Of a stretch of 64,000 nucleotides of DNA, positions 55,706 to 63,944 are shown in pieces. The stretch is from IMG/VR virus record IMGVR_UViG_3300019135_000009, positions 95,777 to 159,776 of that record. One strand, written 5' to 3'. The translations under genes were made by a program, and so were the position numbers. The notes below the pieces were generated by a model. The model was not told the origin of the DNA. It searched no databases and saw only the letters and a program-made list of their open reading frames with translations. Source of the DNA: a virus. How positions within the stretch are numbered: the stretch's first letter is position 1; each line of letters begins with the position of its first letter.

Positions 55706-57577
55706 ATGAAAGTATATGAATCCAAAACCCTTATATCCGCAATGGAAAGTCGATCAAATGAATATAAGAACCTTAGAGAAGAATTTGTCAATCTTCAAAC
55801 CGCCTTTCAGGAAATAGCCAACTTAGGAGACGATTTCCAAGGCGAAGGTGCTGACAACATTAAGGCTTTTTACAAAGAGCATGCTAGGAATGTAGATGAA
55901 TGGCTTGGTATGATTGACATGCAAATCGCTTTTTTTGATAGCATCGCTGGAAAACTAGAAGAAGCTGGTCTCTCGGGCAATACATTTGTTGACACCTCCT
56001 ATTTAGAAAACGAACTAGAGGTTGCCTATGGAAAATCGAATGAAATTGTGGCTGGACAGAAGCAAGCGATTAAAACTATCTTAGAAGATATAAAAGATAT
56101 CGTTCCGTTAGAAGTCTTTTCAACATTAGACTTTAAAGAACATATCTCTAATGCAAAAGTGATTAAAGACAATACAGTTGACAAAATTCATGAAATGGAT
56201 TGGAAATTAAAAAACGAATACGAGAAATCGGAATTAAATCAAGATTATATCAAAGAGCGAAACAAAGCCCTGTTGGACGCTACAGGCAAAGGAAGGGATG
56301 CTCAACCGATCAACTTTAATGCAAAAGATTACTATGACACCAAAGCATTTAAGTACAAAGATGAAATCCATAAGAAAACACAGGAATACCTTACAATCAA
56401 AAAAGAAGAGGCTGAAAAAATAGCCGCAGAAAAAGAAATACAGCGAATAGAGGCATTGAAGAAAAAGCTTGATAACACTATAGATAATGGAGAATATATT
56501 CAAATTGCTGACGAGATTGGTTATGACAATCTAACTGCTGATCAGAAGGTAATTTACAATCTGGCTAAATTCAACAAAACAGGCGATGACATTCTTACTG
56601 GCATCGGTATTGGAGTGAAAGATGTAGTTGTTGATACTGCTACTGGCATTTGGGACACCTTAACTAATCCAATGGAAACGTTAAAAGGAATTGCTAATAC
56701 CATCATGCATCCTGTTGACACCTTCAATATTATAAAACAAGGGATAGAAGACTCTTTTGAGCGAGATGTTATCAATGGCGATGCAGAAAGTAGAGCGAGA
56801 TGGTTTACATATGCTATTGGAATGGTCGGCACATCAGTTGTTGGAACAAAAGGCGTTGATAAAGTAGGGAAAGCCGCTAAAGCAGGTAAAGTTGGTCAGA
56901 CTACAACAAAAGCTGTAGAAGCTTCTAAAAAATATATTCATGACAAAATAAATAAACTTAAAAACATTCAAATACACAACCCTCTTTCTCCTCAAGTTCA
57001 ATTTGCAGGTGGAGCAAAAATCCCTTACCATGCCCTAAATGGTGAAAATATAAAAAATAAGCTCATTCACTATATAAAGAGAGCTTCTGATTTGAATAAA
57101 AATGTAATCGACACGATGCAAAAGATTGGAACTGAATATATTGGGAAATTAAAAGGTAAGAACGTTACTTTAAAAAGTGTCTCTGAAAGAGAGATAACTT
57201 ACACTAAACGTAATAGAGATGAATTTAAAACTTTAAGAAATCAATTTAATAGTTCTGTTAGGAAAAATTTTCTTATGAACTTGACAGTTGATCCAAAGAA
57301 GATTGATCAATTAATAAATGCAGGATTAACTAAAGCAGATATTGAAAGTATGAAAAAAGGTCTTGTTCCTGATGGTTATCAAGTTCACCACAAGCTCCCT
57401 CTAGATGATGGTGGAACAAATGATTTTGAGAATTTGGTTTTAATTAAAAACGATCCTTATCATAAGGCTCTCACAAATGCTCAAAGAACTTTAACAAAAG
57501 GATTAAAGGTGGGAGAATCAGCAGAAATTAAATGGCCTATGCCAGATGGTTTCATATATCCAACCACAAAAGACTAG
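55706..57577 (+). CDS. LXG polymorphic toxin with HNH nuclease tip (YokI-like)
   Basis: 623 residues, GGAAAGGATTG upstream. Residues 1-200 are the helical LXG domain used for export by the type VII secretion system (MKVYESKTLISAMESRSNEY start; GDDFQGEGADNIKAFYKEH). The middle contains a hydrophobic pre-toxin region (TGIGIGVKDVVVDTATGIWDTL in part). The end has an HNH nuclease: GYQVHHKLPLDDGGTNDFEN with His561-His562. SPbeta YokI is a similar LXG nuclease. It would give the lysogen an antibacterial weapon; the immunity gene follows. Confidence 0.8.
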   Translation: MKVYESKTLISAMESRSNEYKNLREEFVNLQTAFQEIANLGDDFQGEGADNIKAFYKEHARNVDEWLGMIDMQIAFFDSIAGKLEEAGLSGNTFVDTSYLENELEVAYGKSNEIVAGQKQAIKTILEDIKDIVPLEVFSTLDFKEHISNAKVIKDNTVDKIHEMDWKLKNEYEKSELNQDYIKERNKALLDATGKGRDAQPINFNAKDYYDTKAFKYKDEIHKKTQEYLTIKKEEAEKIAAEKEIQRIEALKKKLDNTIDNGEYIQIADEIGYDNLTADQKVIYNLAKFNKTGDDILTGIGIGVKDVVVDTATGIWDTLTNPMETLKGIANTIMHPVDTFNIIKQGIEDSFERDVINGDAESRARWFTYAIGMVGTSVVGTKGVDKVGKAAKAGKVGQTTTKAVEASKKYIHDKINKLKNIQIHNPLSPQVQFAGGAKIPYHALNGENIKNKLIHYIKRASDLNKNVIDTMQKIGTEYIGKLKGKNVTLKSVSEREITYTKRNRDEFKTLRNQFNSSVRKNFLMNLTVDPKKIDQLINAGLTKADIESMKKGLVPDGYQVHHKLPLDDGGTNDFENLVLIKNDPYHKALTNAQRTLTKGLKVGESAEIKWPMPDGFIYPTTKD

Positions 57578-57588
57578 GAGTGATTTTT

Positions 57589-58023
57589 GTGATTTCTGAA
57601 TTATTATTACGAATAGAAGAATTTAAAAATAAAAATAACAAATCAATTATGATACCAGCAAATAATGAAGATATTCAACTGACAAAAGAATGGGTTTCCA
57701 AAAATGTGAAAGAAAATCTTTGGGTAAAAGACCATGAGGCATTTTTAAAGAAAGCAAATGGGTTAGATTTTAATGGGCTAGTTATTTATAATGCAAGTCC
57801 TAATGACGACAACAATGGAATTATTGGAGCTAATGAAATATGGCGTGAAAATGATTGGGATTATAACTATTTATTTTTTGGCGACTCCAACATTTCTTGG
57901 TATTGTCTTGATGTTGATAACAATGTCTTTGTCGAATTGGATAAGCCAAGCGGAGAAGTAATTGAAGAATTTGAAAACTTTAATGAAATGCTTGAAGAAG
58001 CAATAAATAGTGTTCTTCCATAA
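57589..58023 (+). CDS. SUKH-family immunity protein (YokJ-like)
   Basis: 144 residues from GTG 57589 (AGGAGTG). The SUKH/SMI1-KNR4 pattern is seen in FLKKANGLDFNGLVIYNA, ANEIWREND, YLFFGDSNISWYCLDVDNN and FNEMLEEAI. Such proteins bind and block nuclease toxins; it lies eleven bases after the LXG toxin gene, as YokJ follows YokI in SPbeta. Confidence 0.8.
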   Translation: MISELLLRIEEFKNKNNKSIMIPANNEDIQLTKEWVSKNVKENLWVKDHEAFLKKANGLDFNGLVIYNASPNDDNNGIIGANEIWRENDWDYNYLFFGDSNISWYCLDVDNNVFVELDKPSGEVIEEFENFNEMLEEAINSVLP

Positions 58024-58147
58024 TAGTTCAATTCACTTATTTATTCCGGCTTATACGACAAATTTTTAAAGAAAAACATTTAAAATTACCCAATTTTTAT
58101 ACATTATGTGGTAAGATAGAGATAATCACATATAGAGGTGTTGTGTA

Positions 58148-58666
58148 TTGGGGAAAGATTATAGCAATGAAAAAGATTACAATAATTTTTATGGGGTAAG
58201 AGCCGCATATACCTTAGTGGTATGGTTTGCTCTCGGTAATACAATTAAAGAAAGCACTACTCAGAGTGCTTTGCTCTCCACAGTTATTCTTTTCTTACTA
58301 CCATTTTTATTAGACTACTTTACGCAAGAACCAATTGAGAATAAAAATATTAAAAGAAGAAATTACTGTCTTTGGGCTACAGTGATCTTAGTTGCAATCA
58401 TTCAAGGTTTTACATGGAGTGGCTTAAACATTCATCCTGCCTTTTTAAATGTATGGGTTAAAACAATACTCTGGTTTTCACTTGGTTCATATGTCTTCTT
58501 AGCTTTTGTTGATTGGTCTGCCTTTAGCTCTAAAAAGGAAATTCAGCATAGGGAAAGAATAAAAGAGCTTACTCGTCAAAGAAGGAAGCATGAATCAATG
58601 GAGGATAGAGTAGACTTTTACAGAATGAATAATCAGCAGTGGGCAACAAAAAAGACAAATGCTTAA
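58148..58666 (+). CDS. four-helix membrane protein, 172 aa
   Basis: TTG 58148 after AGAGGTG. Four hydrophobic segments (AAYTLVVWFALGN; LLSTVILFLLPFLLDYF; LWATVILVAIIQGFTW; TILWFSLGSYVFLAFVDW) and a charged C-terminal helix of 45 residues. No family recognised; located with the lysogenic cargo genes. Confidence 0.6.
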   Translation: MGKDYSNEKDYNNFYGVRAAYTLVVWFALGNTIKESTTQSALLSTVILFLLPFLLDYFTQEPIENKNIKRRNYCLWATVILVAIIQGFTWSGLNIHPAFLNVWVKTILWFSLGSYVFLAFVDWSAFSSKKEIQHRERIKELTRQRRKHESMEDRVDFYRMNNQQWATKKTNA

Positions 58667-58701
58667 AGAACCTTGCCACTTATAATTAGGGAGGGATGAA
58701 A

Positions 58702-59142
58702 ATGTTGCTTAGTGGAGTCCCATTTATTGCTGTTGTAATGTATGTAGGATTGATAGTTGGAACACATAAAAAAATTGATCAAAACGGTATACGCTTAATC
58801 GGGAAAAGTAAATCAATATATTTGATTGCACCATTAGCTATATTCATCATACATTTTGTTTGGGCAGTTATAAATTTGACAAAAGATGCGAAGTATTCGA
58901 TGCACATTCTAAAGCTTGCAATATTCGAATATCCTTTAGTGCTTGGATTAATGATCGAAGTTTTCCTTGAAACATTTGCCTATAAACTTAGTGAAAATGA
59001 ACAAATCGTCAAATCTAAAAAGAAAAAATACAGAAATAAAGTTGTAAGAAAGAGTAAGAATCTAGATATCATTAAAGATAATGAACGTGCACGAATCTTC
59101 TTTAAAGAGTACAGGAAGGCTCTCCATGCGCCATCAGCATAA
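58702..59142 (+). CDS. membrane protein, 146 aa
   Basis: ATG 58702, six bases after AGGGAGGG (ATG 58696 is too close). Three hydrophobic segments in the first 95 residues, then a basic cytoplasmic tail. Follows another membrane protein of the same plan (membrane part plus charged tail). Function unknown; superinfection exclusion would fit position only. Confidence 0.6.
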   Translation: MLLSGVPFIAVVMYVGLIVGTHKKIDQNGIRLIGKSKSIYLIAPLAIFIIHFVWAVINLTKDAKYSMHILKLAIFEYPLVLGLMIEVFLETFAYKLSENEQIVKSKKKKYRNKVVRKSKNLDIIKDNERARIFFKEYRKALHAPSA

Positions 59143-59146
59143 AAAC

Positions 59147-59171
59147 AAAACACCCTCAAAGGGTGTTTTTA
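59147..59171 (+). terminator. intrinsic terminator
   Basis: AAACACCCT (59148-59156), loop CAA, AGGGTGTTT (59160-59168), then TTTTATT. Starts five bases after the membrane protein stop. Confidence 0.85.
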
Positions 59172-59241
59172 TTATAAATTTTTACAAAACCCTTAAATTT
59201 ACATCTCCACGTCCGATATAAAAAGAGGGAGGTGATTAAAA

Positions 59242-59580
59242 GTGATTATTGATCCTATGTTAATTGGGTGTCTTGAATCTTATTCGACTGTCGAATTGAG
59301 TATGAGTCCAGATATTCCCGGAGCTGATGAGAGAATCCTGCACCGCATCAAAGGACATCAAATCATTGAAGCAAAAATGGGAGCAATACTGTTAGTGGAT
59401 TTAAAAAATCCAGAAACAGATGAAGAGTATACATATAGCTTCCCAGATATCGTTGATACTGAATTGATGAATTGGTCTGACAAACATCATAAATGGTATA
59501 TCCACTCCGTTGATCGCTCAGATTTGAAAAACGGAAGAGATGAGCCAAAACGAATGATTTACAGACTTATCTTCAAATAA
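59242..59580 (+). CDS. hypothetical protein, 112 aa
   Basis: GTG after GAGGGAGGTGATT. Mixed beta-rich protein (SPDIPGADERILHRIKGHQIIEAK, YTYSFPDIVDTELMNW). Lies alone between two terminators, so it needs its own promoter, which I could not identify clearly in 59172-59241. Confidence 0.6.
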   Translation: MIIDPMLIGCLESYSTVELSMSPDIPGADERILHRIKGHQIIEAKMGAILLVDLKNPETDEEYTYSFPDIVDTELMNWSDKHHKWYIHSVDRSDLKNGRDEPKRMIYRLIFK

Positions 59581-59606
59581 AAAGCATCCTTCGGGGTGCT
59601 TTTTTA
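59579..59606 (+). terminator. intrinsic terminator
   Basis: AAAAAGCATCC stem (to 59589), short loop TTC, GGGGTGCTTTTTT with one G-U pair and a T-run. Overlaps the preceding stop codon. Confidence 0.8.
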
Positions 59607-59617
59607 TTTGATCTTGT

Positions 59618-59647
59618 TTGAGAAACTTAACCAATGTATGATATGCT
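59618..59647 (+). promoter_or_regulatory. promoter of the Xre regulator pair
   Basis: TTGAGA (59618-59623), 18-base spacer, TATGCT (59642-59647). No repressor element, so these regulators may be expressed in the lysogen. Confidence 0.6.
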
Positions 59648-59675
59648 TATACAGACTGTGAGGTGGATTAAACAC

Positions 59676-60020
59676 ATGGATGTTAAGAGGTTGCGACAGA
59701 AACGAAAAGAGAAAAAGTTAACTCAAACTGAGTTGGCAAATAAAATAGGCACAACAAAAGGAACTATTTCAAATTATGAAACAGGTCACAGCACTCCATC
59801 TCATGATATACTCTGCAAATTGGCAGATGTGTTGGATACAACTACAGATTATTTACTTGGAAGATCAGAATATAACCAATCAACAATGAAAAGACAGCAT
59901 CTTTATGAGTCAGAAATAAACCAAACCATAAATAGCTTATATAAGTTAACAGAAGAAAAACGAAAGACAGTAATCAATCTTATAAAAATACTTCAAAATG
60001 ATGACGTCTCGGGGGGATGA
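59676..60020 (+). CDS. Xre-family transcriptional regulator
   Basis: 114 residues from ATG 59676 (GAGGTGG). Classic HTH_3 domain: LRQKRKEKKLTQTELANKIG, KGTISNYETGHSTPS, LCKLADVLDTTTDYLLGR (residues 5-65), then a helical dimerisation tail. Overlaps the next regulator by four bases. Probably autoregulates this small operon. Confidence 0.85.
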   Translation: MDVKRLRQKRKEKKLTQTELANKIGTTKGTISNYETGHSTPSHDILCKLADVLDTTTDYLLGRSEYNQSTMKRQHLYESEINQTINSLYKLTEEKRKTVINLIKILQNDDVSGG

Positions 60021-60373
60021 AGAAAGTGAGTGAATTTGGCAACAGGCTACGAGAATTAAGAAAAAAGATTCCTTTTAAGCCAACTATGGAAGAAGTTGGT
60101 GAAGCAATCGGTGTTGCAAAGAATACTTATGCAAACTATGAGAATGGAAAGCGTAAACCAAATTTAAAAATGCTCAAAAAGTTGTCCGATTATTATGAAG
60201 TGTCTCTCGATTATTTAATTAAAGGAATAGAAGTTGAAGATTCACTCAACATAACTATCTCATATCTAGAGAAAGTCGGCAAAGAAGAGCTTGCATCAAA
60301 TAAAAAATTAAGAAAAGCTATTCTGAAAGCAACAAAGAAAATAATTGATAATGAATTATCAGATAAAAATTGA
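60017..60373 (+). CDS. second Xre-family regulator
   Basis: 118 residues; ATG 60017 overlaps the previous stop and GTG 60026 is an alternative. HTH domain in 5-70: LRELRKKIPFKPTMEEVGEAIG, KNTYANYENGKRKPN, LKKLSDYYEVSLDYLIKG. Tail helical. The pair may control the module around the serine recombinase. Confidence 0.8.
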   Translation: MKKVSEFGNRLRELRKKIPFKPTMEEVGEAIGVAKNTYANYENGKRKPNLKMLKKLSDYYEVSLDYLIKGIEVEDSLNITISYLEKVGKEELASNKKLRKAILKATKKIIDNELSDKN

Positions 60374-60380
60374 AACTCAG

Positions 60381-60404
60381 GCATCCAAAGGGTGCTTTTA
60401 TTTT
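60381..60404 (+). terminator. short intrinsic terminator
   Basis: GCATCC (60381-60386), loop AAA, GGGTGC (60390-60395) with one G-U pair, then TTTTATTTT. Confidence 0.65.
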
Positions 60405-60468
60405 GTTATCTCCAGATAATCACAGATGTTATTAATGGAGACGAGCGTTGTTCAGGGAGGATACATAC

Positions 60469-60789
60469 ATGTCTTTACTAAAAGGTTTAGTTTATTGTTC
60501 GAAATGTGGCAAGAAGCATAAATTTAAAAAGAGAGCTAAGAAACATACCTATGTGTGTTCAACGTATGATAATTATGGAGCCAATCACTGTTCAAGAAAC
60601 CAAATAAATGAGGATGAGGTTCTATGGCTAATAAGCGGTCACTTTAACATTTTTGAAGACGAAATTGACAGGTCTTTTATTCAAAATAATATAAGCAAAA
60701 TTATAGGGAATCCAGAAAGCGAAGAAGTTAAGGTAATTTATAAGAATGGAGAGGAGTCAATTTACTCTTCATCATTAATTATACGTTAA
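60469..60789 (+). CDS. stand-alone recombinase zinc-ribbon protein
   Basis: 106 residues from ATG 60469 (GGGAGG). LLKGLVYCSKCGKKHKFKKR (3-22), a YVCSTYDNYGANHCS second knuckle and NEDEVLWLI match the zinc beta-ribbon domain of large serine recombinases, but there is no catalytic or recombinase domain. It also carries its own C-terminal segment. It may be a remnant of a second recombinase or an accessory factor for the enzyme at 53846. Confidence 0.6.
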   Translation: MSLLKGLVYCSKCGKKHKFKKRAKKHTYVCSTYDNYGANHCSRNQINEDEVLWLISGHFNIFEDEIDRSFIQNNISKIIGNPESEEVKVIYKNGEESIYSSSLIIR

Positions 60790-60806
60790 AATGCATGAAA
60801 ATATAT

Positions 60807-60898
60807 TTAGGGTGAAGTCACGTTTTTTTAAAAGGCCTACTTGAGGGAGGTTGAAGGCGTATTGCGTCTACAACCTTTATTTATTATTAGGGTGAAGT
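60807..60898 (+). repeat. 12-bp direct repeats in a gene-free stretch
   Basis: TTAGGGTGAAGT occurs at 60807-60818 and again at 60887-60898, 80 bases apart, in the 300-base stretch (60790-61091) that holds no clear gene. The copies look like ribosome binding sites in front of frames of only a few codons. Confidence 0.5.
60848..60880 (+). terminator. hairpin followed by U-rich tract
   Basis: AGGTTG-AAGGCG (60848-60859), loop TATTG, CGTCTA-CAACCT (60865-60876) with one internal mismatch and one G-U pair, then TTAT. Probably terminates the zinc-ribbon transcript. Confidence 0.6.
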
Positions 60899-60983
60899 GA
60901 ATCCGTCTCTTAAGAAGATTTTATAGAGCAGAATTGATTTCATATACACTAATCATTCCTTATTCAAAAGTTTTCAATAAACC

Positions 60984-61012
60984 TTTACAAAACTAATTAA
61001 TAATGCTATAAT
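60984..61012 (+). promoter_or_regulatory. repressor-element promoter of the YqeY-ThyA operon
   Basis: TTTACA (60984-60989), 17-base spacer with perfect element (60992-61005), TATAAT (61007-61012). Confidence 0.8.
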
Positions 61013-61046
61013 AAATGCATAACTCAAATTAAAACATTCATACAAA

Positions 61047-61060
61047 ACTAATTAATAATG
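61047..61060 (+). promoter_or_regulatory. second repressor element before the YqeY-like gene
   Basis: Perfect element 55 bases after the first. CATACA upstream could be a -35, but TTTTGT at the -10 position is poor, so this copy is more likely an operator in the leader. Confidence 0.55.
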
Positions 61061-61091
61061 TTTTGTGTGAGATATTAAAGGAGATGCTACT

Positions 61092-61547
61092 ATGACTGAA
61101 CTGGTACAACAGATTAAAGATGATACCAAAAATGCCTTGAAGTCGAAGGATAAAAACAAACTTTCTACGCTGAGGCTATTGGTTTCAAAGTTGGAAAAAG
61201 AAAAGATCACTCTCAAACTATCTGACATCACTCAATTAAACGATGATCAGGTGCAAACCGTAATTCAAAGAAATATTAAAGAATTAGACAAAGAGATTGA
61301 AGCGTATAAAGCTGTTGATCGCGATGTTTCAAAGCAAGAAACAGAAAAACAATTGCTCATGTCATATTTGCCAAAACAATTAACTGAAAGTGAAGTTGAA
61401 AATGTCGTAAGTTCTATTGTCGAATATGTAAAAGTCTCTGGAGGAAATATGGGGATGGCGATGAAACTTGCAAGCCAAGAGCTTAAAGGTAGAGCAGATA
61501 TGAAGCTTGTAAATCAAATTGTAAAACAATCTTTAAGCAAACAATAG
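61092..61547 (+). CDS. YqeY/GatB-C-terminal-like protein
   Basis: 151 residues. LVQQIKDDTKNALKSKDKNKLSTLRLL (quoted in part), QRNIKELDKEIEAY, SKQETEKQLLMSYLPKQLTE and GGNMGMAMKLASQELKGRADMKLVNQIV follow the YqeY family end to end. YqeY resembles the tail of GatB, part of the tRNA-dependent amidotransferase, and may bind tRNA. Role in phage unknown. Confidence 0.85.
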   Translation: MTELVQQIKDDTKNALKSKDKNKLSTLRLLVSKLEKEKITLKLSDITQLNDDQVQTVIQRNIKELDKEIEAYKAVDRDVSKQETEKQLLMSYLPKQLTESEVENVVSSIVEYVKVSGGNMGMAMKLASQELKGRADMKLVNQIVKQSLSKQ

Positions 61548-61558
61548 GAGGTAATGAA

Positions 61559-62011
61559 ATGACAAAAAAATTTTTGGTTGTTTCTGAAAGCGTGGGAGCA
61601 GATAAGCTTGTTAACCCTAACGAAGTACGCGAAAAATTATTGGAATTATCTGTAGCTGGTGAAGTTGGTGTGTGTCCCGATGTTTCAGATATTCATTCTT
61701 TTAGTTTAGGAAAACAAATTGATCAAATTATAGATCAGGTTAAAAAATTAGATGGTTTAAAGTTTTATGAATTTGACGATCCATATTACTCATTAGTTAA
61801 AGCCAAAGATGAGAAGGATGCTATTGAAGAGTACGAACACGCCACTGCTGACAATCCAGAAGGAGTCAGAGAAATAGATATCTTCACTGCTCTATTATTG
61901 TTTAGCCGAAGTGTATCAGAAGATGGCAACCAAGTTCCTGTAATTAAGGTTCTAGATGAGTTTTTTAACAATGAACGAGCAACATTGATTTATGACCGAC
62001 ATTTACTTTAA
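61559..62011 (+). CDS. hypothetical protein, 150 aa
   Basis: ATG after TAGGAGGTAATG. Acidic alpha/beta protein with a helical C-terminus (REIDIFTALLLFSRSV; VIKVLDEFFNNERATLIYDR). Co-transcribed with the YqeY-like gene. Not recognised. Confidence 0.6.
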   Translation: MTKKFLVVSESVGADKLVNPNEVREKLLELSVAGEVGVCPDVSDIHSFSLGKQIDQIIDQVKKLDGLKFYEFDDPYYSLVKAKDEKDAIEEYEHATADNPEGVREIDIFTALLLFSRSVSEDGNQVPVIKVLDEFFNNERATLIYDRHLL

Positions 62012-62026
62012 AAGGAGAGCAATTAT

Positions 62027-62491
62027 GTGTTAATAGAAAAGATTTTAACTGCCTATGCAGAAGGAAGCCCTATTGAATTTATAAGTGACAGTTTTCAAAT
62101 ATCGAGTAGCGATGTATTAAATGTTTTGAATACATATAAAGAAAATAGCAGATACAAAAAGACATTTACAGATGAGTTTAAAAAAATTATTGCTGAAAGA
62201 GATATAAATGGAGTTCCTAGGATGGTTATTGCAAAAGAGCTAGGAATTAATCCAACTACTGTAAAGAAATCTTGCATGCAGTTTGGGCAATCACTTAAAG
62301 AGAAAGTTACATCTGATAAAGTTTTCACAAAAATTGAAGGAGACTTTGATATCAATAGTTGCCCATCTTGCTCAAGTAAAAGAGTAAATCTAGTTGAAGA
62401 AAATACTACATATTGTATGACGTGTGGAAACGAACACATATTTAAAAAAGGTTATGTCTTGAAATTGAATTTTGAATACTTAGAAGAATAG
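62027..62491 (+). CDS. DNA-binding protein with HTH and zinc ribbon
   Basis: 154 residues from GTG 62027 (AAAGGAGAG). VPRMVIAKELGINPTTVKKSCMQFG (about 64-88) is a helix-turn-helix of the sigma or Sigma70-region-4 style. NSCPSCSSKRV and TYCMTCGNE (about 108-132) form a zinc ribbon. Possibly a phage transcription factor. It is followed closely by a winged-helix protein. Confidence 0.65.
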   Translation: MLIEKILTAYAEGSPIEFISDSFQISSSDVLNVLNTYKENSRYKKTFTDEFKKIIAERDINGVPRMVIAKELGINPTTVKKSCMQFGQSLKEKVTSDKVFTKIEGDFDINSCPSCSSKRVNLVEENTTYCMTCGNEHIFKKGYVLKLNFEYLEE

Positions 62492-62502
62492 GAGAATGAT
62501 AT

Positions 62503-62877
62503 ATGATTACAAAGTTGCCTTTTACTGAATCACTTTTTAGTGGATTGTCGTCTTTATTCAAAAAGAACAAAACAAGTGACATCACCAAGGAGACGCGCAA
62601 TGAAGCATATGCACATGTTTCAGAAACTCTGAGTGAACGTCAACGTGTCGTTTTTGAAAATTTACATAACTCATTTGAAAATGGAGCTACAGCCAAAGAA
62701 CTAGCAGTTTTTTTACATAAGAAAAATCTAGTCCCTTCATCAGATCGTAATAGTGTCCATCCGCGCTTGAATGAACTTAGAGCAAAAGGATTGGTTGAAA
62801 TTATTGGAAAGAAAACATGTCAATACACAGATCGGAAAGTTGCTATTTATACTACAAAACTAATTAATAATGAATAA
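62503..62877 (+). CDS. winged-helix protein, 124 aa
   Basis: ATG with TAGGAG upstream. Residues 45-110 form a winged-helix-like unit (RQRVVFENLHNSFENGATAKELAVFL; HPRLNELRAKGLVEIIGKK), reminiscent of replication or repressor proteins. The last nine codons are written in the repressor element that follows. Confidence 0.65.
   Translation: MITKLPFTESLFSGLSSLFKKNKTSDITKETRNEAYAHVSETLSERQRVVFENLHNSFENGATAKELAVFLHKKNLVPSSDRNSVHPRLNELRAKGLVEIIGKKTCQYTDRKVAIYTTKLINNE
62859..62872 (+). promoter_or_regulatory. repressor element inside the end of a gene
   Basis: Perfect element coding for KLINN of the winged-helix protein. ACTACA (62851-62856) is a weak -35; no clear -10 follows. It could regulate the small membrane gene and thyA. 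Confidence 0.55.
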
Positions 62878-62909
62878 AAGTGTAGTTTTATACAGGAGGA
62901 GATAATATT

Positions 62910-63032
62910 ATGACGCCAACCATTGGTTTGATAGCAGGCATTTTTTTCGTCTCAGTTTATTACTTTGGTAAGTATATGGGAATGAGAAAGATGGCAAATA
63001 TCGTTAGTGAAGAGCTTAATAGAGGCAAATGA
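62910..63032 (+). CDS. small membrane peptide, 40 aa
   Basis: ATG 62910 after CAGGAGGAG. One hydrophobic helix (IGLIAGIFFVSVYYFG), then a polar tail. It precedes thyA by 19 bases. Function unknown. Confidence 0.55.
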   Translation: MTPTIGLIAGIFFVSVYYFGKYMGMRKMANIVSEELNRGK

Positions 63033-63051
63033 TTTTGAAAGGAAATACATA

Positions 63052-63924
63052 ATGAATCAAGCAGATACACAATACAGAAAGATTATTGAAACAATTTTAA
63101 ATCATGGATATAGCGATAAAGAAGAACAGGTAAGGACTGTGTGGGCAGATGGAACTCCTGCTCACACCATTTCTTACATTGGACAATCAATGCGATTTGA
63201 CAATTCAGAAGTACCTATTTTGACTACAAAGAAGGTTGCGTGGAAAACGGCAATCAAAGAGTTGCTTTGGATTTGGCAAAAGAAATCTAACGTTGTTCAA
63301 GACCTTCGTGACATGGGAGTTAAGATTTGGAACGAATGGGAACTTGAAGATGGAACAATTGGTAAAGCTTATGGCTATCAGCTAGGCAAGAAAAATAGAA
63401 AAGCAACTTATCTACATAGATACATGGAGAATGGAATTATCAAATGTCAAAAGATTGACCAAGTTGATCACCTTCTCCATCAGCTTAAAATCAATCCTGC
63501 TTCACGCAGACATATCACAACGCTTTGGAATCCAGATGATTTAGATGATATGGCTTTGACGCCATGTGTGTATGAAACTCAATGGCATGTGAAAGGTGGA
63601 AAATTACATCTCGAAGTTCGATGTAGATCAAACGATATGGCATTAGGGAATCCATTTAACGTATTTCAATACAATGTGTTACAGCGAATGATTGCTCAGG
63701 TTACAGGATTAGAATTGGGAAGCTATATTTACCACATTGGTGATGCTCATATTTACACTCGACATATCGAAGGTCTCAAGGAACAAATGAGTAGAGAATC
63801 TTTCTCCGCTCCTCAAATTTGGATTAATCCAGAAGTCGATAATTTTTACGATTTCACTATCGATGATTTTAGGTTAATCGATTATAAACATGGAGATAGA
63901 TTAGATTTTGAAGTTGCTATCTAA
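63052..63924 (+). CDS. thyA: thymidylate synthase
   Basis: 290 residues from ATG 63052 (AAAGGAAA); an in-frame ATG at 63007 lies in the previous gene. ThyA motifs: folate/phosphate segment TVWADGTPAHTISYIG, PASRRHITTLWNPDDLDDMALTPCVYETQW with the catalytic Cys, and RSNDMALGNPFNVFQYN with the nucleotide-binding Asp and Asn. It is closest in style to Bacillus ThyA and the phi3T enzyme ThyP3, which is a phage gene of the SPbeta group. Makes dTMP from dUMP. Confidence 0.95.
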   Translation: MNQADTQYRKIIETILNHGYSDKEEQVRTVWADGTPAHTISYIGQSMRFDNSEVPILTTKKVAWKTAIKELLWIWQKKSNVVQDLRDMGVKIWNEWELEDGTIGKAYGYQLGKKNRKATYLHRYMENGIIKCQKIDQVDHLLHQLKINPASRRHITTLWNPDDLDDMALTPCVYETQWHVKGGKLHLEVRCRSNDMALGNPFNVFQYNVLQRMIAQVTGLELGSYIYHIGDAHIYTRHIEGLKEQMSRESFSAPQIWINPEVDNFYDFTIDDFRLIDYKHGDRLDFEVAI

Positions 63925-63944
63925 ATTATTTAAGGAGATTAAAA

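Noticed and set aside
59181-59222. Promoter for the gene at 59242
   Set aside because: TTTACA boxes are present at 59181 and 59198, but no -10 box stands at 16 to 18 bases from either, so I do not call it.
60469-60789. The zinc-ribbon gene as SprB, the SPbeta excision factor
   Set aside because: SprB is about half this size and I see no matching sequence; only the general recombinase zinc-ribbon signature is supported.
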